From Galbula dea (taxonomy: Eukaryota > Chordata > Aves > Piciformes > Galbulidae): a stretch of 64,000 bases of DNA. Below, in pieces: positions 1 through 11,600 of this stretch; position 1 is the stretch's first letter; every line of letters begins with the position of its first letter. The stretch spans positions 4,684,156-4,748,155 of the forward strand of contig VWZX01004666.1 in assembly GCA_013399015.1 (NCBI GenBank), read 5' to 3'. The notes beneath the pieces are model-generated. The model was given only the letters and a program-made list of their open reading frames with translations. It was not told where the DNA came from and made no database searches. The position numbers and the translations under genes are program-made.

Positions 1-802
1 TCACGTCATGTGTGTGGATGAGTCTGGGTCACTGTCACCCCTGAGAGTACCCAACACCACATCCCACTCAGTGTGTGGCCTGATGAACGGAAGCCAGGAA
101 AAATGTTCTTTGTGCTTGTCAGGAGCTATTCCACCAACTCGTAAACCAGTTGGCAAAATTCTCAGCTGGAGTAGGTGGCCCAGGCACTTCTGCAGGCTTT
201 TAGACAAGCAGAGAGCCTGGCACTGGGATGCCAACAGTGCTGCTAAGTATCCCTCTAGTGATCCTGCCACTTTGTCTCTCTTGGAGGGAGCTGTGATGGC
301 AGGTATCACCCCATAGTCTCTGACAACATCATTTGGACTATAGAACAACTAACAGGGTTTGGCTTCCAGTACCCAGGAGAAAAAAACAGGAACACCCCAC
401 CCCCACTCTAGTGCTCTTTCAAAAGGTAAAAGCAGCAAAACCCTCCCACCCCCAGAGGGGAAGGGTTGGAAAGTTTGCAGTAGGTCAATGCTGCAGGTAA
501 GAATGGAAACTGTTTTGTGGTTTAACTGGAACAGTTACAACTATCAGGACAGCAATATCGTGTCAAAAGAAATGACTGTAAAGAAAGGGAGCTTATTAAA
601 AACGGAGAGAGGGGATGAAATGCAGCTGCTCAACAGTAGCCAGGACTCTGACCGCCTTCCAGCTGGATAACACTGCTGCGATCTGCCAACTGGCAGATCG
701 AGGGAATGGAGTGGCTCAGCACAGCGAGCTGCCCCAGGGACCAGAGGTCAGAGAACACCCTCACCCGAATTAGGAAAAGGCACAAACACATATGCTGCCT
801 AC
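1..802 (-). other. ARMH1 intron, left edge of window
   Basis: No further ARMH1 exon is recognisable. Both strands carry open frames of about 100 codons near 1-350, but they match nothing I know and lack splice support. A C-rich patch lies at 390-460. Confidence 0.5.
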
Positions 803-969
803 CGTGGCTTTCACAGATGAGCTCCTTATACTTCCTGCCAGCATCTGCGATGAGCTGCAGCAGCTTTACAGACTCCCTCTTGTCCTCTTCTTTCAGGTGG
901 TTCAGCCCTAGTATCTCCAGGAGAATCAAGACACCTCCCATCTCCACAAATTCAATAAGGTATCTGTAT
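803..969 (-). CDS. ARMH1: ARMH1 third coding exon
   Basis: This 167-nt exon lies between a CTTGCAG acceptor and a G|GTAGGC donor. It encodes YRYLIEFVEMGGVLILLEIL, then an EED-rich turn and KLLQLIADAGRKYKELICES, a typical armadillo-like helical repeat. The open frame continues past the donor, but the read-through does not resemble ARMH1, which supports the donor. Confidence 0.92.
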
Positions 970-2078
970 CTGCAAGGACAGGAGGAATAAAGCCAAGATG
1001 TGCCTTGCAGCCCATCCTCCTCTGTCAGCACACTAAGCTCCCAGAAGCCATCACCTCCTGCCTTGCTGCAGCAGGTGCCTGGTGCATGGACAATGAACAC
1101 ATGGAGGCTCAGCCTGAAGTGCAGAGGCAGATGCCCACCAGCAGCACACTTTGCTGCCAGCAGGTCACCAACTCCCATTTTACCTTGTGCTCACTCCAGA
1201 TATTGAAACACAGGCACAGAAAGCTTCATCTGCACTCAGGCTCTCACCATGCTCTTTCCACAACATGTCAGTGACTGGTGGGAATGGAGACATGTATAAG
1301 CAGTAGATTTGGTTTTAAGAACACTTGAAATTCCTGCTACAAGTCCTACTGGGGCCTGCCTTGCCTGAAATGCCATGCCCACCCTCCCCCAAAAATGGCC
1401 AAGATTCTCTACTCACCCACTTGCAGCAGACAGGAAGATGCTGATGGACTTGAGCAGATTCTTGAGGCATGTGCTATACATGTAGCTGTTTTAGAAGGCT
1501 AAGGAGAGATTTACAGTTTGTTGTGTTGTCCCCAGGCTGTCTTTGACAACGTGGGGGTCTGAACTGGTTATTCTCTCTGTGAGAGAGCACAGACCTTCCT
1601 CTTGAAGGCAGGCAGAGGCAGCATGCTCATCCCAATATGAGAAAAACCACGAATTCTAGGTCGTAAGAGGTCCAGGTTACATGGCTTTCCCTTCAGTTCC
1701 ATCTTTAAATAGCCATTTATTTTAACCCTGCAGAACACAGCTGGATATGTATATGTCCATACAGAAACTTATTCTTTAAATAAATTTTTGTTAGAGAACT
1801 TCTCCCTCCTCTCCATCCCACTATCACACAACACCTGCAGCTGTTCAAGAAAACAGATACATCATCCTGAGCCATGCTGTTAGACGAGCCAGAAACAAAC
1901 TGGCTCCCTGGGAGAACTCCAGCTCCAGCTCTGGTTCTGTCTTGCCATCATTGCTTTTAATGAAGTTGTCCAAGATGTGGCTTCGGGCAACTTTGTGGGC
2001 ACTATCCCATTCCTGCAAGAAAACCATGAGCTTCCTGATGGCTTCCTGCTCTTTGACGGAAGTCATGATCTCCTCTGC
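803..2078 (-). CDS. ARMH1: ARMH1, armadillo-like helical domain protein 1 (5' coding part; continues off the left edge)
   Basis: Three coding exons on the minus strand give an N-terminal fragment of about 147 residues that I recognise as ARMH1 (human C1orf228, about 440 aa). It starts MTSVKEQEAIRKLMVFLQEW, passes through FSQGASLFLARLTAWLR, then YLIEFVEMGGVLILLEILGL, and ends KELICES. The exons are 1861-2066, 1417-1485 and 803-969. Intron phases 2, 2 and 1 join without frameshift, and donors are GTATCT, GTGAGT and GTAGGC. The predicted fold is a stack of armadillo-like alpha helices, and its biochemical role is poorly known. The remaining two thirds should lie left of position 1; none of it was recognisable in 1-802. 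The gene is head-to-head with TMEM53, and its noncoding first exon is expected in the CpG island near 5.3 kb. Confidence 0.92.
1417..1485 (-). CDS. ARMH1: ARMH1 second coding exon
   Basis: This 69-nt exon follows an AAACAG acceptor and precedes a strong GG|GTGAGT donor. It encodes YMYSTCLKNLLKSISIFLSA, the expected helix between the N-terminal region and the YLIEF segment. It is too short to stand out as an open frame; I found it from splice sites and phase. Confidence 0.88.
1861..2078 (-). CDS. ARMH1: ARMH1 first coding exon with start codon
   Basis: Coding is 2066 down to 1861 (68 codons plus two bases). The ATG at 2066-2064 begins MTSVKEQEAI, matching the family N-terminus. A pyrimidine-rich tract and CTAG acceptor end at 2079, so about 12 bases of 5' UTR belong to this exon and an upstream noncoding exon is implied. 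The donor reads AT|GTATCT; the split codon becomes Ile with the next exon. Confidence 0.9.
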
Positions 2079-4700
2079 CTAGCGGAAAGTGAGAGAGAAT
2101 TTAAAATACCTCTTTGAAGATAGAAAAAGTCTGTACAAAGGAATTGCCATCAGATTCACATTTAAAATCTCTGGCAAATAATATTAAAGCACTTAATAGC
2201 CAGTAATTTAATCTCATTTTCCTTTATACTCATATAGATAGGAAAACTGAAGCAAAAGGGCAGTTCCTGTTATGTCTGAAGCTGCACAATGAATTTGCAA
2301 AAGACTTGAGATTATTTTCCAGGGCAGGTGGCTGCACCACAGGAGCTTTCTTCTCTGCTCTGTTAATAAAGTCATTTTGATGTTACCTATTACACCAGCC
2401 TTGGTTTCTCACTAGCTTCAAGATATGAACACTGCATCCCATATCTGACCTGTCAGAGAATAAATAGGGTGCAATGAGAGCACAAATAGATAGGCATTTA
2501 TGGGGAGTGACAGGGTCAAGGAGGCTATAAATGGCTGTTAACACAGCAGCACAGCATGTGCTCACTGATGTGATGGAACAACAGTTCTTCAGACTGGGCC
2601 CACATCCACTCCAGGAAGATGTGTTTGGTCTTGGCAGTGGGAGAACACTTTGGGACCCTTTGGCATGCTCTGTTTTTTAACCATCTACCATCTAATTTCT
2701 ATGGTATGTTTTTATACAATCTAAGAAAACCTGATGACAAGAAGACAGAAGCTCCAGAAACATCCCTTGCCTGCACTTAATTCCATCCCTTCACACAGAT
2801 GTTAAATAAAACAATCCTTATTTTGCCAAATTCCATTGGCACATTTTTGGCTCAGTATGATACCCTGTATTCAAGCTTGACAAATGTGAATGTGCACGTA
2901 GTAGGGGGATACGATGTCAAGAGGATTAAGCATTCTGCTCATTCAGGTAGGTGAGAATTCCATGGACACATATGCATTTGGCTTTGAGACACTGACCAAT
3001 CTCAAGGAGCCTCAAAGTTAAAGATCAGTGTCTGTGTACGTACACAGAGGCAAAAAGAGTGACAAAGTCACAGACAGCTGCATTAACACAGTGCATTTTC
3101 CACCAAGCATGTGCCTGAGGATAAGAAAGGAATTCATGCCTTGTCTAATATAGTTCTTGGACTTCCTACATAAGAAAAGTGTGCTTTAAGAGAAAATAAA
3201 AAAAACCCAAACAAAAAACATTGGGGTTTAGAGTTAGAGTAATACAAGTCGTCAAGATTACCAGCTTCCTGTCTACAAAATTCTTAAGCCTTTTCTCCTA
3301 GAATCTGGAGCAAAAGTCCAAATCAGTTCCAGAATATCCCCAAGATACTTGTTCAAAAGTAACTTTCTATTGCTATTATCTGAACCAGACTGAAAACAAT
3401 TACCAAGAGGTGAAGATGTACCTCTGTGCCTAAAACCAAACAAACAAAGTCTTCAAAAAGATGCCTGAGAAACAACATTTAGGAATTAAGATGAGATGAA
3501 ATTTCATTTGGGAATTAATGGTCTGTGCCCTGTAAGGAGTCTGTGTCCTTGGCAGGGCATTTCAGGATCTCCTCTGCAGGGAAGCAGGTTTAAAATAAAT
3601 CCATTTCCCCAAAATAGTTGTGATTGAAAATGTTATTAGCCATAACAAATGTTAGTGCTGACAGGAGAACGGCCTGTTAGGGGCCCCTGGTTAAACAGTC
3701 AAGTGAAAGTCATATTTCACATTATTGCAAGCATTTTCCTGTGATTTACAGAATATTTGTGAAACATTACTTGCAAGGTATATGATTGATATTGAGAGAA
3801 CAGCTAGTGTGTACGGGAAATCTGTATTTCACAGAGACTGTTTGCATTAAATTTACAGTCCCATAAAGTGCTCCTCTGTCCTCAACAGAGATCTAGTTAA
3901 AAGAACTTTACAGTCTGAAACATCCCAAAATTGATTCTAAATTAATGTTTCCATATTTATGTTTAAGATGCTGGTGGTGTAATGCTATCCTATTTTTATT
4001 ATAAAGCTGCAGTAACCCCCCACTATTCAGAAATACCAGCACCAGCTTCTGGACTAAGGATTTTAGTGATACAAAAGGCTTGTCTATGAATCATTTGGGG
4101 GCAAAAAAAAAAAAGAGTTTGAAACAATGATCACATGAGGCTTCTGAGAACACAGTGATATCTGTTCCTGGCTGCCACAATAACATCAACTGACATGGTA
4201 GTCTTTCCCCAACACTGCAATGTACCCTGAAAATGTACGTGAATATTTTTATTATCGTCAGCTTACATAAGGGAACATACAGACACAGGAAGTTAAATGA
4301 CTTGCCTAAGTAATTTGTCAGTACTAGCATCAGCACATAACTCCTGTTTGCTGGCTGCAAACTTCGCTTTCAACAATGCTGGACTGCCACCCCAGTTTAT
4401 CAGACCGAATAACCAAAACAAAGATGGGTCAGGGCAGTACTTTATTCCTGCCAAGAAAACACAAGCAGTTTAGGAACTGGCTCTGACAATTCAGCAATTC
4501 TCCAGAGTCCTGCTAAATCATCAGATTGATATCAAAAGGCAGACTGGTGCTGCGTCAGCCTCAGGTCGAGTGTGAGGTGCCAGAGACTGATAGCCTTGGA
4601 CTCATGGAAGGACAGAGTGACGGTGATTTGCTCTTACTTCATATCTTGCAACATCAAGGTTGCGCCCAGCCTCAAGCAAAACTTACGAGCTTCTGTATCT
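2079..4700 (-). other. ARMH1 5' intron with traces of ancient SINEs
   Basis: This is noncoding sequence between the first coding exon and the promoter. It is AT-rich and without long open frames. MIR-like fragments are described separately; otherwise nothing distinctive is visible. Confidence 0.5.
4235..4335 (-). repeat. Probable MIR/CORE-SINE relic
   Basis: The plus strand carries AGTTAAATGACTTGCCTAAG after a degraded GGGAACATACAGACACAGG. This matches the well-known MIR segment read in reverse (GAAACTGAGGCACAGAGAGG, then TTAAGTGACTTGCCCAAGG). A weaker look-alike is at 2225-2300. Such ancient SINEs persist at low copy in birds. Assignment to MIR rather than L2 is uncertain. Confidence 0.55.
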
Positions 4701-5269
4701 CTAGCAGTTTTCACCCCTCCCTTGCATACCTCAAGTCTCCCCCAACCCTCCCCACACACAATGCACCTCCCGCAGTGTACCCCAATATCTTCTACCCAGC
4801 CCTTACCAAACCACAGTCCCACTGGTCTCCCTGTCACTACATGTCCTGCCTCCAGCCCTAGCCCCTCCATTCCCCTCAGCCCCAGCCAGACCCTGCGCCT
4901 ACCCCTACGTCCATCCCAGCTAATACTGCCTTAATCCACTGCAACCTAAACATTCCTTACTCCATGCCCAACCATCCCACCAGGCCTGATCCAGCCCAAC
5001 CAAAGACCCTGCGCTCCCTCGCACTCCAAAACACCCCAGGCCTTACAGTCTCTCACGTTCCCTGGCCCCAGTGCTCACCCCAGCCCCCATATCCACCGCC
5101 TCTCAGCCAAATGCCTAGCTCAGGACCAATTAGCTCCCCCAGTCTTCGGCCCCCACAGGAAGCCCTACAATTCTCCCCATCCCGCACCAAGAGGCCCTAC
5201 AACCTCTCCAGAGGCAGCGCCCTCCTCAGCTCCTCACCTTCCCCCAGGGAGGCAGACACCCCACAACCG

Positions 5270-5660
5270 AGCCCACCGCGGCCGTCTGTAGCCTCACCCT
5301 GGACCAATGAGTGCGCCAGTTTCCTCCACAGGTGGGCGTGGCGTCCAGCCCGAGCCGGGTGCTAAGGGCGCGTTGCTAAGGAAGTGGGAGGCGGGGAGGT
5401 CAGGGGAGGGAGAAAGAGGTGGGGTGGGTACCTTTTCTTCATATTGGCTGTTGCAGGGGCGGGGGCGGTGCTTCCGGTGGGGAGAACGGAAGGGCCGGTG
5501 GCGGCGTGAGAGTGTTACGATGGGGGTCTGGAGGCTGGAGGCGGCGGTAGAGCTGGCGCCGGGGGAGGCTTGCGGTGCGGGGCGAGCTGGCCTGGGGGGC
5601 TCTGAGGGTGGAGGGGGTGCTGGGTCTGTGGGACCGCTAAGGGTCGAGGGGGCAAACCGA
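5270..5660. promoter_or_regulatory. CpG island, bidirectional ARMH1/TMEM53 promoter
   Basis: This CpG-dense block lies between the divergent genes. It has CCAAT at 5304-5308 (another at 5126-5130), the inverted form ATTGG at 5443-5447, and a GC-box cluster at 5456-5468. ETS-like CTTCCGG is at 5471-5477 and CGGAAG at 5487-5492, with a GTTGCTAAGG half X-box-like site at 5372-5381. No TATA box is evident. The layout fits a housekeeping-type shared promoter. Transcription start sites are inferred, not seen. Confidence 0.82.
5520..5574 (+). CDS. TMEM53: TMEM53 first coding exon (tentative)
   Basis: The ATG at 5520 begins MGVWRLEAAVELAPGEAC, and the frame reaches a G|GTGCGG donor at 5574 in the phase needed by exon 2. 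Length and position fit, and the joined protein has the family length. The peptide shows little likeness to the human N-terminus (MASAELDYTIEIPD), and the donor is not close to consensus, so another first exon in this GC-rich block is possible. Confidence 0.45.
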
Positions 5661-8616
5661 GCATAGGGGACCCCTGAGGGTTGAGGGGGGAACCGGGCAT
5701 GGGGCATCCTTGAGGGTGGCTGGTGGGGAACCGAGACTGAGGTATCTTTCAGCGTGGAGAGGGGGAACCAGGCTCGGGGGACCCATCAGGGTACGGAGGG
5801 AGGGAGCCATGGAGACACTCGTGCCATAGCAGGTGTTTGGTAGTTCGTGGAGGGCAGGGCAAGACACTTCTCTTTCCCCCACTGGAAGTGGCAGCAGTCT
5901 CTGATGCTTCTGCAGCTCCCAGGAGGTGTGAGGGGAGGTCTCTGCCCCCGCGGCAGTCTGAATACTGATGACTTTGCGTCAGTGGAGAGCTTTGGGAAGC
6001 TGCAGGGACTGAAACTGCTGTCCTGCTCAGCGCACCTGCGTAGCGAAACTGGGATGAGGCAGTATTCATAACTGACTGAGAAATTAAGCTAACGCTCCCT
6101 TCAGCATTACCTTTAAACTTTACTAACCAGGCAGGTTGCCATAAGCTCTGATTCTGGTAGACTGGAGGACAATTTTAAATTTTGTGATTCATTTCAGAGA
6201 GCAGTACAGAGAGAGGGCATGCAGATGGTCAGCCTGTGGTGATCCTTCTAGGTTGGGCAGGCTGCCAGGACAAACACCTGGCCAAATACAGTGCAGTCTA
6301 CAGTCAGAAGGTGAGTAGCTTATTTGTATTTGCGTGACACTGTCATACAGCTCTCTGAGAAACTGCCTTTTTTTTCTACATACTGGTATAGTTGCTCTAA
6401 ACCCTCTCTCAGTCCAAAGAGTCATTTCAAGTGAGTGGTGAGTTCTCTTGTCATTGAAAGCTCCTTGTCTCTCGGAGCCCAGGCAGCCTTATCTAACATT
6501 GCTGATGTCATCTTAGTGCACGCAGCTGGGAATAAAATACTTCCTTGGATAAATATTTTGCTGTGTTGTGAATCACTGGAGTATTTTAAGGCTTTTAAAG
6601 TTGTGAGATTATTCAGAAATCACATGAACAGTGTTAGCTTTCCAAACGGGTAAACCTACGGGGAAAAATGATGCATTTACTGCTTGCTAATAGGCCATTG
6701 CTCAGACTTGGCAAGGCCAGACTCAGGACTGACAGAGCACTGTAGCATCTGTCATTCCTTTGACTTTTCCTTCTGGCGAAGATGATTCATCTAAATGTTG
6801 TAATCCAAATTAATTTTATCCTGTCTTTGAAACAGGCATCCTATGACAGTCATACCTCCTCACTAGGAGCTCCCTGTAGGTGAACTAGAGAAGTCTGTGT
6901 TGCTGGTTCCTTGTTACAATATTTTCCTTTGTAACACTATCTTACCTGAATGACCCCAGCTTGTAGTACGGGACCCCAGTGAAACATTAAATTTGGTATT
7001 TTGTCAGCCTTATAAGGATCTTCTATTTATCCAAATCTGTTTTAGCTATAGGTGGTGAAGTTTGTACATTAACAAATCTGTTGTTAATATGTAATCCAGG
7101 GTAAGAGTCATGAATTAGCTTGTTCTAGTGAAGAATTAATTGACTCTTGTGACTAAGAGATGGCACTTAGCACATGAGGAGCGTGTTATATGGCAGTATG
7201 CCAACTTCTTTGAAAATACTTTTCTGTCAGAAAGATGATAGGAATGGAAAAAGAGTGAAATGGTTTTCTTAGCTCCTTAGTGAGGAAGTGGCTGCAAGCA
7301 TGGCAAAATAGTGCAGAAGACTTTGATGTAAGAACTTGATATTCTTTTATTCGTTTTTCACTGTTTAGGCAGCTGTGAGTGGGAGGGCTGTCTTGGTGCC
7401 TTTGTGTTGTGTTTGTCAGTGTATAATATCAGTAAGTCTAGGCGATAGAAAAGATCTAAAGATAGATATATTTCTGTCTGCTCTATTTGGAAACTTCCTC
7501 AAGGTCCTTCAAGTACACCTAAATATAAGGCCTTTACTGTAAAGGCAATTGTTCATGGAGCAGATGTGTACCAGAGCAGGCTCTTCTTACCAATATGGCT
7601 GGTACTGAATGTTTGTGAATGAGGGAAATAGTTTTCTCTTCCTGCATGAGGACTAACACTCAGAAAAGCCTGGGTGGCAGTGTCCCTCGGGACTGTGCCA
7701 GTTAGCACAGGATTTGAAACATCAAGTCCAGGCCTCTGCTACTGCAGAAAACTCTTCATAATGCCATGTACTGTTGCAATTAACATCCTACTCATACAGG
7801 TGACTTGCTACTGGCACTAAAGACTTTCTTCTGGCCCTGTGGTTTCTATTAGAAAGCTGTCTCAGATTTTCATATTCTTTGTACTGTTACTTGTCTACTC
7901 CATGTAGTTTACTGGAGAGTCTAAATGTGTGCGGGGTCTCTTTCTGTTCTTAGGGGTGCACCGTCATCCGCTACATAGCTCCATGGAGGATGATATTCTT
8001 CTCTGAGACCTTTGGCATCAGATCCCTCCAGACCCCAGCCAAGCAACTCCTGGAGCTGCTCTTTGACTACAGTGTTGAAAACAGGCCGGTTCTTTTTCAT
8101 GTTTTTAGCAATGGTGGTGCCATGCTGTACCGTTACATCGTTGAGGCACTCCACACTCACAAGCCCTTTAAGAACCTCAAAGTAGCAGGCACCATTTTTG
8201 ATAGTGCCCCTGGCAGAAGAAACTTGAGAGGAGCCCTTCGTGCCTTGGCAACTGTCTTGGTATCCACAAATGTGCTGCTCAAGTATTTCCTCTTAGTCAC
8301 TTTTGCTACTACAGCTGTCGTGCTGCGGATCTTGCTGTACCCATTGACCCGCTTCATCCACGAGAGCCATTATGATACTCTGCTGAAAGCACCCTCACGG
8401 TGGCCGGAGCTTTACCTCTATTCCCAAGCTGATGCCATCATCAAGGCCAGTGAAGTTAAGCACATGGCTGATGCCCGGCAGCAGCTTGGTGTCTCTGTGA
8501 AAGCTGTAGACTTCTCGGATTCGGCTCACGTCAGCCATATGCGGTTTTATCCCACCTATTACAGCAAACTCTGTGGAACTTTCCTGTCTGACTGTGTTGG
8601 GGGCTTACCTTGTTAG
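5520..8616 (+). CDS. TMEM53: TMEM53, transmembrane protein 53 (NET4; DUF829 alpha/beta-hydrolase-like)
   Basis: Exons 5520-5574 (tentative), 6198-6310 and 7954-8616 join in phase to about 276 residues, against about 277 in human. Recognisable segments are QPVVILLGWAGCQDKHLAKY, GCTVIRYIAPW, the nucleophile-elbow-like HVFSNGGAML, GTIFDSAPG, a hydrophobic stretch FLLVTFATTAVVLRILLY, YLYSQADAI and SAHVSH near the end. DUF829 proteins share an alpha/beta-hydrolase fold; Ser in FSNGG, Asp in SQAD and His in SAHVSH are the likely triad positions, although no enzyme activity is established. The mammalian protein sits in the nuclear and ER membrane and dampens BMP-SMAD signalling in bone. It is transcribed divergently from ARMH1 and convergently with RNF220. 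Confidence 0.95.
5601..5800. repeat. G-rich minisatellite, about 37-bp period, 5+ copies
   Basis: Five degenerate units run head to tail: 5601-5636, 5637-5673, 5674-5709, 5710-5747 and 5748-5784, with a partial sixth. Each opens with a form of CTGAGGGTTGAGGGGG and continues AACCGGGCATGGGGACC. The array lies inside TMEM53 intron 1, just downstream of the island, and its G runs make it quadruplex-prone on the plus strand. Confidence 0.85.
6198..6310 (+). CDS. TMEM53: TMEM53 second coding exon
   Basis: This 113-nt exon lies between a CATTTCAG acceptor and an AAG|GTGAGT donor. After two bases it encodes SSTERGHADG, then QPVVILLGWAGCQDKHLAKY and SAVYSQK. The VVILLGW strand and the Asp-Lys pair are hallmark positions of the family's first beta strand. 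Confidence 0.93.
6311..7953 (+). other. TMEM53 intron 2
   Basis: Ordinary AT-rich intron. I see no repeat family, RNA gene or convincing open frame in it. Confidence 0.6.
7954..8616 (+). CDS. TMEM53: TMEM53 terminal coding exon
   Basis: The acceptor TTCTTAG ends at 7953 and the exon encodes 220 residues to TAG at 8614-8616. It starts GCTVIRYIAPWRMIFFSE (after Gly) and ends LSDCVGGLPC. It holds most of the hydrolase-like fold, including the FSNGG elbow and the SAHVSH histidine. The C-terminal tail is a few residues longer than the human NCVRC ending. Confidence 0.96.
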   Translation, partial: GCTVIRYIAPWRMIFFSETFGIRSLQTPAKQLLELLFDYSVENRPVLFHVFSNGGAMLYRYIVEALHTHKPFKNLKVAGTIFDSAPGRRNLRGALRALATVLVSTNVLLKYFLLVTFATTAVVLRILLYPLTRFIHESHYDTLLKAPSRWPELYLYSQADAIIKASEVKHMADARQQLGVSVKAVDFSDSAHVSHMRFYPTYYSKLCGTFLSDCVGGLPC

Positions 8617-11600
8617 AGGTGTAATGACCTCCAGTGCTTGCCTCTGCTTTGCTCAGCTTGTATGGGAAATGTTACCCCACTTTGCCTTTGTGGCTTAGAA
8701 GGAAGGAAAGTAGAGACTTCTTAGTTTGTTTTGTTGTTGTTTTTCCCCCCCCTCTGCCATCTTCCAAGTTTGAAAGCATCCAGGCTGGCCTTTGAGCCAG
8801 ACATGTTCTAGCAGAAAGTAGTTATGGATTAATTTAAAGTACTGAAGGTGAAATCCTAGCATGGTTGAAGTTTAATGTGCTTTACCAAGGTGTCACAGAC
8901 CAGAATTTCACATAGTATGTTATTTATTTCTCTGCTTTCCATGTTGTCTCCTTGTGCCTGATGTCCAGCATGCATGTTCTGTTGGCATGTACTAACTTTA
9001 CAATACAGCTCTTCTATGTCTTTGTTTCTTTTGTCTCTGCCATTTCTTTTATCTTGCAGTGAGCAAACAAAAGCATCTCCGCAGGACTTTTCACTTCTCG
9101 CAGTGCATGCCAGCTCTTGTTAAGCTCCTTGCTGGAGATCAGGCCCAGAACCCAAGTGTAAGATCTGCAAAATGTGTATGCAGGGCAATATGACCAGTCT
9201 GTCCTCTGGCTCCATTAAATAGTGGAGGCAGAACAGTCAAAGCTCTGATCCTTGGTGGTGGCTTAAATGTTGTGATAACTTTTGTGTTCTTCAACCAAAA
9301 GATTTAAGTTAACCATATTAAATGTGTCTTGTGTTTTGTTTCTCTTCCTCCCAGTATTTTGTGTGTTCTCCTGTGTAGTTCTGCTTTCTTGGAGAACTGC
9401 TTATATATTATTGTGTGTCTTTTAATAGCCTATATTGTGCATCTGGAAATGCAGGGAAACTGGCACAGCTGTAACCCAAAAGACCTCAGAAATACATAGG
9501 CAGATCTGCAGAGAAGAACAAAACTGTCTCTTGGAGCTGTGATTTATACTGTGTGTTTCTTAAGTCACTTCCAGCCTACTAATGACTATGAAATTCAGCA
9601 TTTTCCCATTATGTTCTCTTCAGAGAACCAGTCTTTGCTGTCCATGCAGCATGTACTAGCAATACAAGAAATTAATTCCTTCCATGTAGTGAAAAAGTAG
9701 CACAGTGTGCTTGCACTTCAGTCATGTTTGGTTTTGGGCTTTATTATTTATTTGGAGGAGAAGCAGTGATAAAGACAGGGGAGAGCCTGCTATTATGTTT
9801 ATGCTGTGTCATAGCACTGCAAGCTAATTAATAATGTGGTGCACAGGAATAGTCAGCTATAAAATCCCAGTCAAAGATTGCCAAGAATAGGCTCTGGAGG
9901 GCTGTGATATGGGTCTGCTTGAACAAGGGGCTGCCCTTGGGAGGTAGAAGCGTAAAAAGCACGAGGATTTTTATAGATGTGGGCTGATATGCTTGTCCTG
10001 TGCACCTTTGGGGTGTTGGCTTCCACAACTACAGAGCACTTGCTGTTCTGAATCAAAGGGCAGAAAGGGAGTTCTCTTGGGAAGCACTAAAATAATTTGG
10101 AAGTTAAAAACAAGAACCTAATGCCTCACAGAAGTGGAAGCATGAGGTGAGGTGTGGTCAGCGGCCAGCACTACTGTTTTTAGCAGGCTAGCATTGCAGT
10201 GCTTATTTAAAGGAAAGCAAAAACTAACTCCAGGCACAGGAGCCCTTGTTGCTTGAGGTCTAGTCTTCTGTAGGTGTGATCCCAGTTTCAGCTTCCACTG
10301 TGAAGATGAGCTGTGGGAGCTACCTTGTGGTAAGACAGCCTTCAGCCTGCCACTTTTCATGAGGAAATTCTTGTTCAGGGTTTGGACCTGTAAAATCCAG
10401 GCATGGTTCCCCATCCCCAGAAGTCCGATCAGAGATCTTCCAGCTTTTTAAAGCAGGGCGTTGATTTGTGCTGTCATTGTGGTCATCCCTGAGCTGTGAC
10501 TTGTTTGTCTGCCTACCTGGAGAGCTGGGCTGCATCTCCTGAGCATCCAGCCTGTTTATGGCACTGTGAAAACTCTTAGAGAACAGAGGTGATAAAGGTT
10601 ATTTAATTAGTGCTTGCCCTCGTGCTGGTTTCTGCAGGTTCAGTATTTACAGAACAATTAAACACTCCATAATGTACACCTCTGGTTTAATACAGTTGTG
10701 CTGGGCTGGGAATGTGCTGTTCCTGTTTATTGCCCTGGGCACTAAACTTCTGTTTAAGGATTTGGGCTACTATGTAGCATGGCTGGCAGGAACGGGAGCT
10801 AAACCCTGCATCCCTGTGCAATGGGATGGTGAAACTCCATCTGGGAAGAACCTCATGCATGTCAGCTCCACCTCTCATCCCCATCTTGACCTCCCCACCA
10901 CAGGATTGCTGCTCTCCCAGCTCATTCCAGCTCTGCTCCACCTCGTCATTTTTGTGGGCAGAGGGCAGGTGCTGCCTGCTGGAGCTCCCCAGTTGTAGCT
11001 ATTCAAGCAGGAACTTGCTTGTGGGCGTTACCACTGCTGCAAAACTGACTTGAAATTCAGGGCTAATTTGTGTGTTCAAATCTCTAAGAGCAGGGGGGGA
11101 TCTTGAGCAAGCCAGTGATTTACAGAGGAAGTCATCACCACAAAGCCGGGTGTGTTTTGCTTTCCATGTTGCAGCAAGTTTTAATTACAGTTATGAGCAG
11201 TGTGTTAAATGCTGTGTGATATGTTGCCCTCTTTTCTCTACAGCAGGTATGCATTTTCCCCCTCTTTTTGCCCTCTTTGTTTCAGTTGCTTGTTATTTGA
11301 AACAGGTTAATAACTTGGAGCCTGAAGGCACACAGCCAAGAACTGATCCAAGCACTACTGGATTTAAAAAAAACCCAGCCTCAGACCCTTAATCATTGCT
11401 AAACTGTCGCAGTTTGGTGCAGCCTGTGTTCCTAAAGAGCTTCAGCCTGAACACTGAAAGCCAAAGGTTGGGAAATCTTAGCAAACCCAGGTAAATCTCT
11501 GAGACAAGCTATGGGAGAGGTGTTGCAGATCCACTCTTTGGGTGGAAAAATGCAGCATCCCTGTGCTTGCCTTGTGGGGAGCAGGATGTGGCACCAGCCA

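Noticed and set aside
1..348. 115-codon minus-strand frame as a further ARMH1 exon
   Set aside because: It does not match the ARMH1 sequence expected after KELICES and lacks a supported acceptor in phase.
660..802. Read-through of ARMH1 exon 3 past its donor
   Set aside because: Similarity to ARMH1 ends exactly at the G|GTAGGC donor; the continuation is intron.
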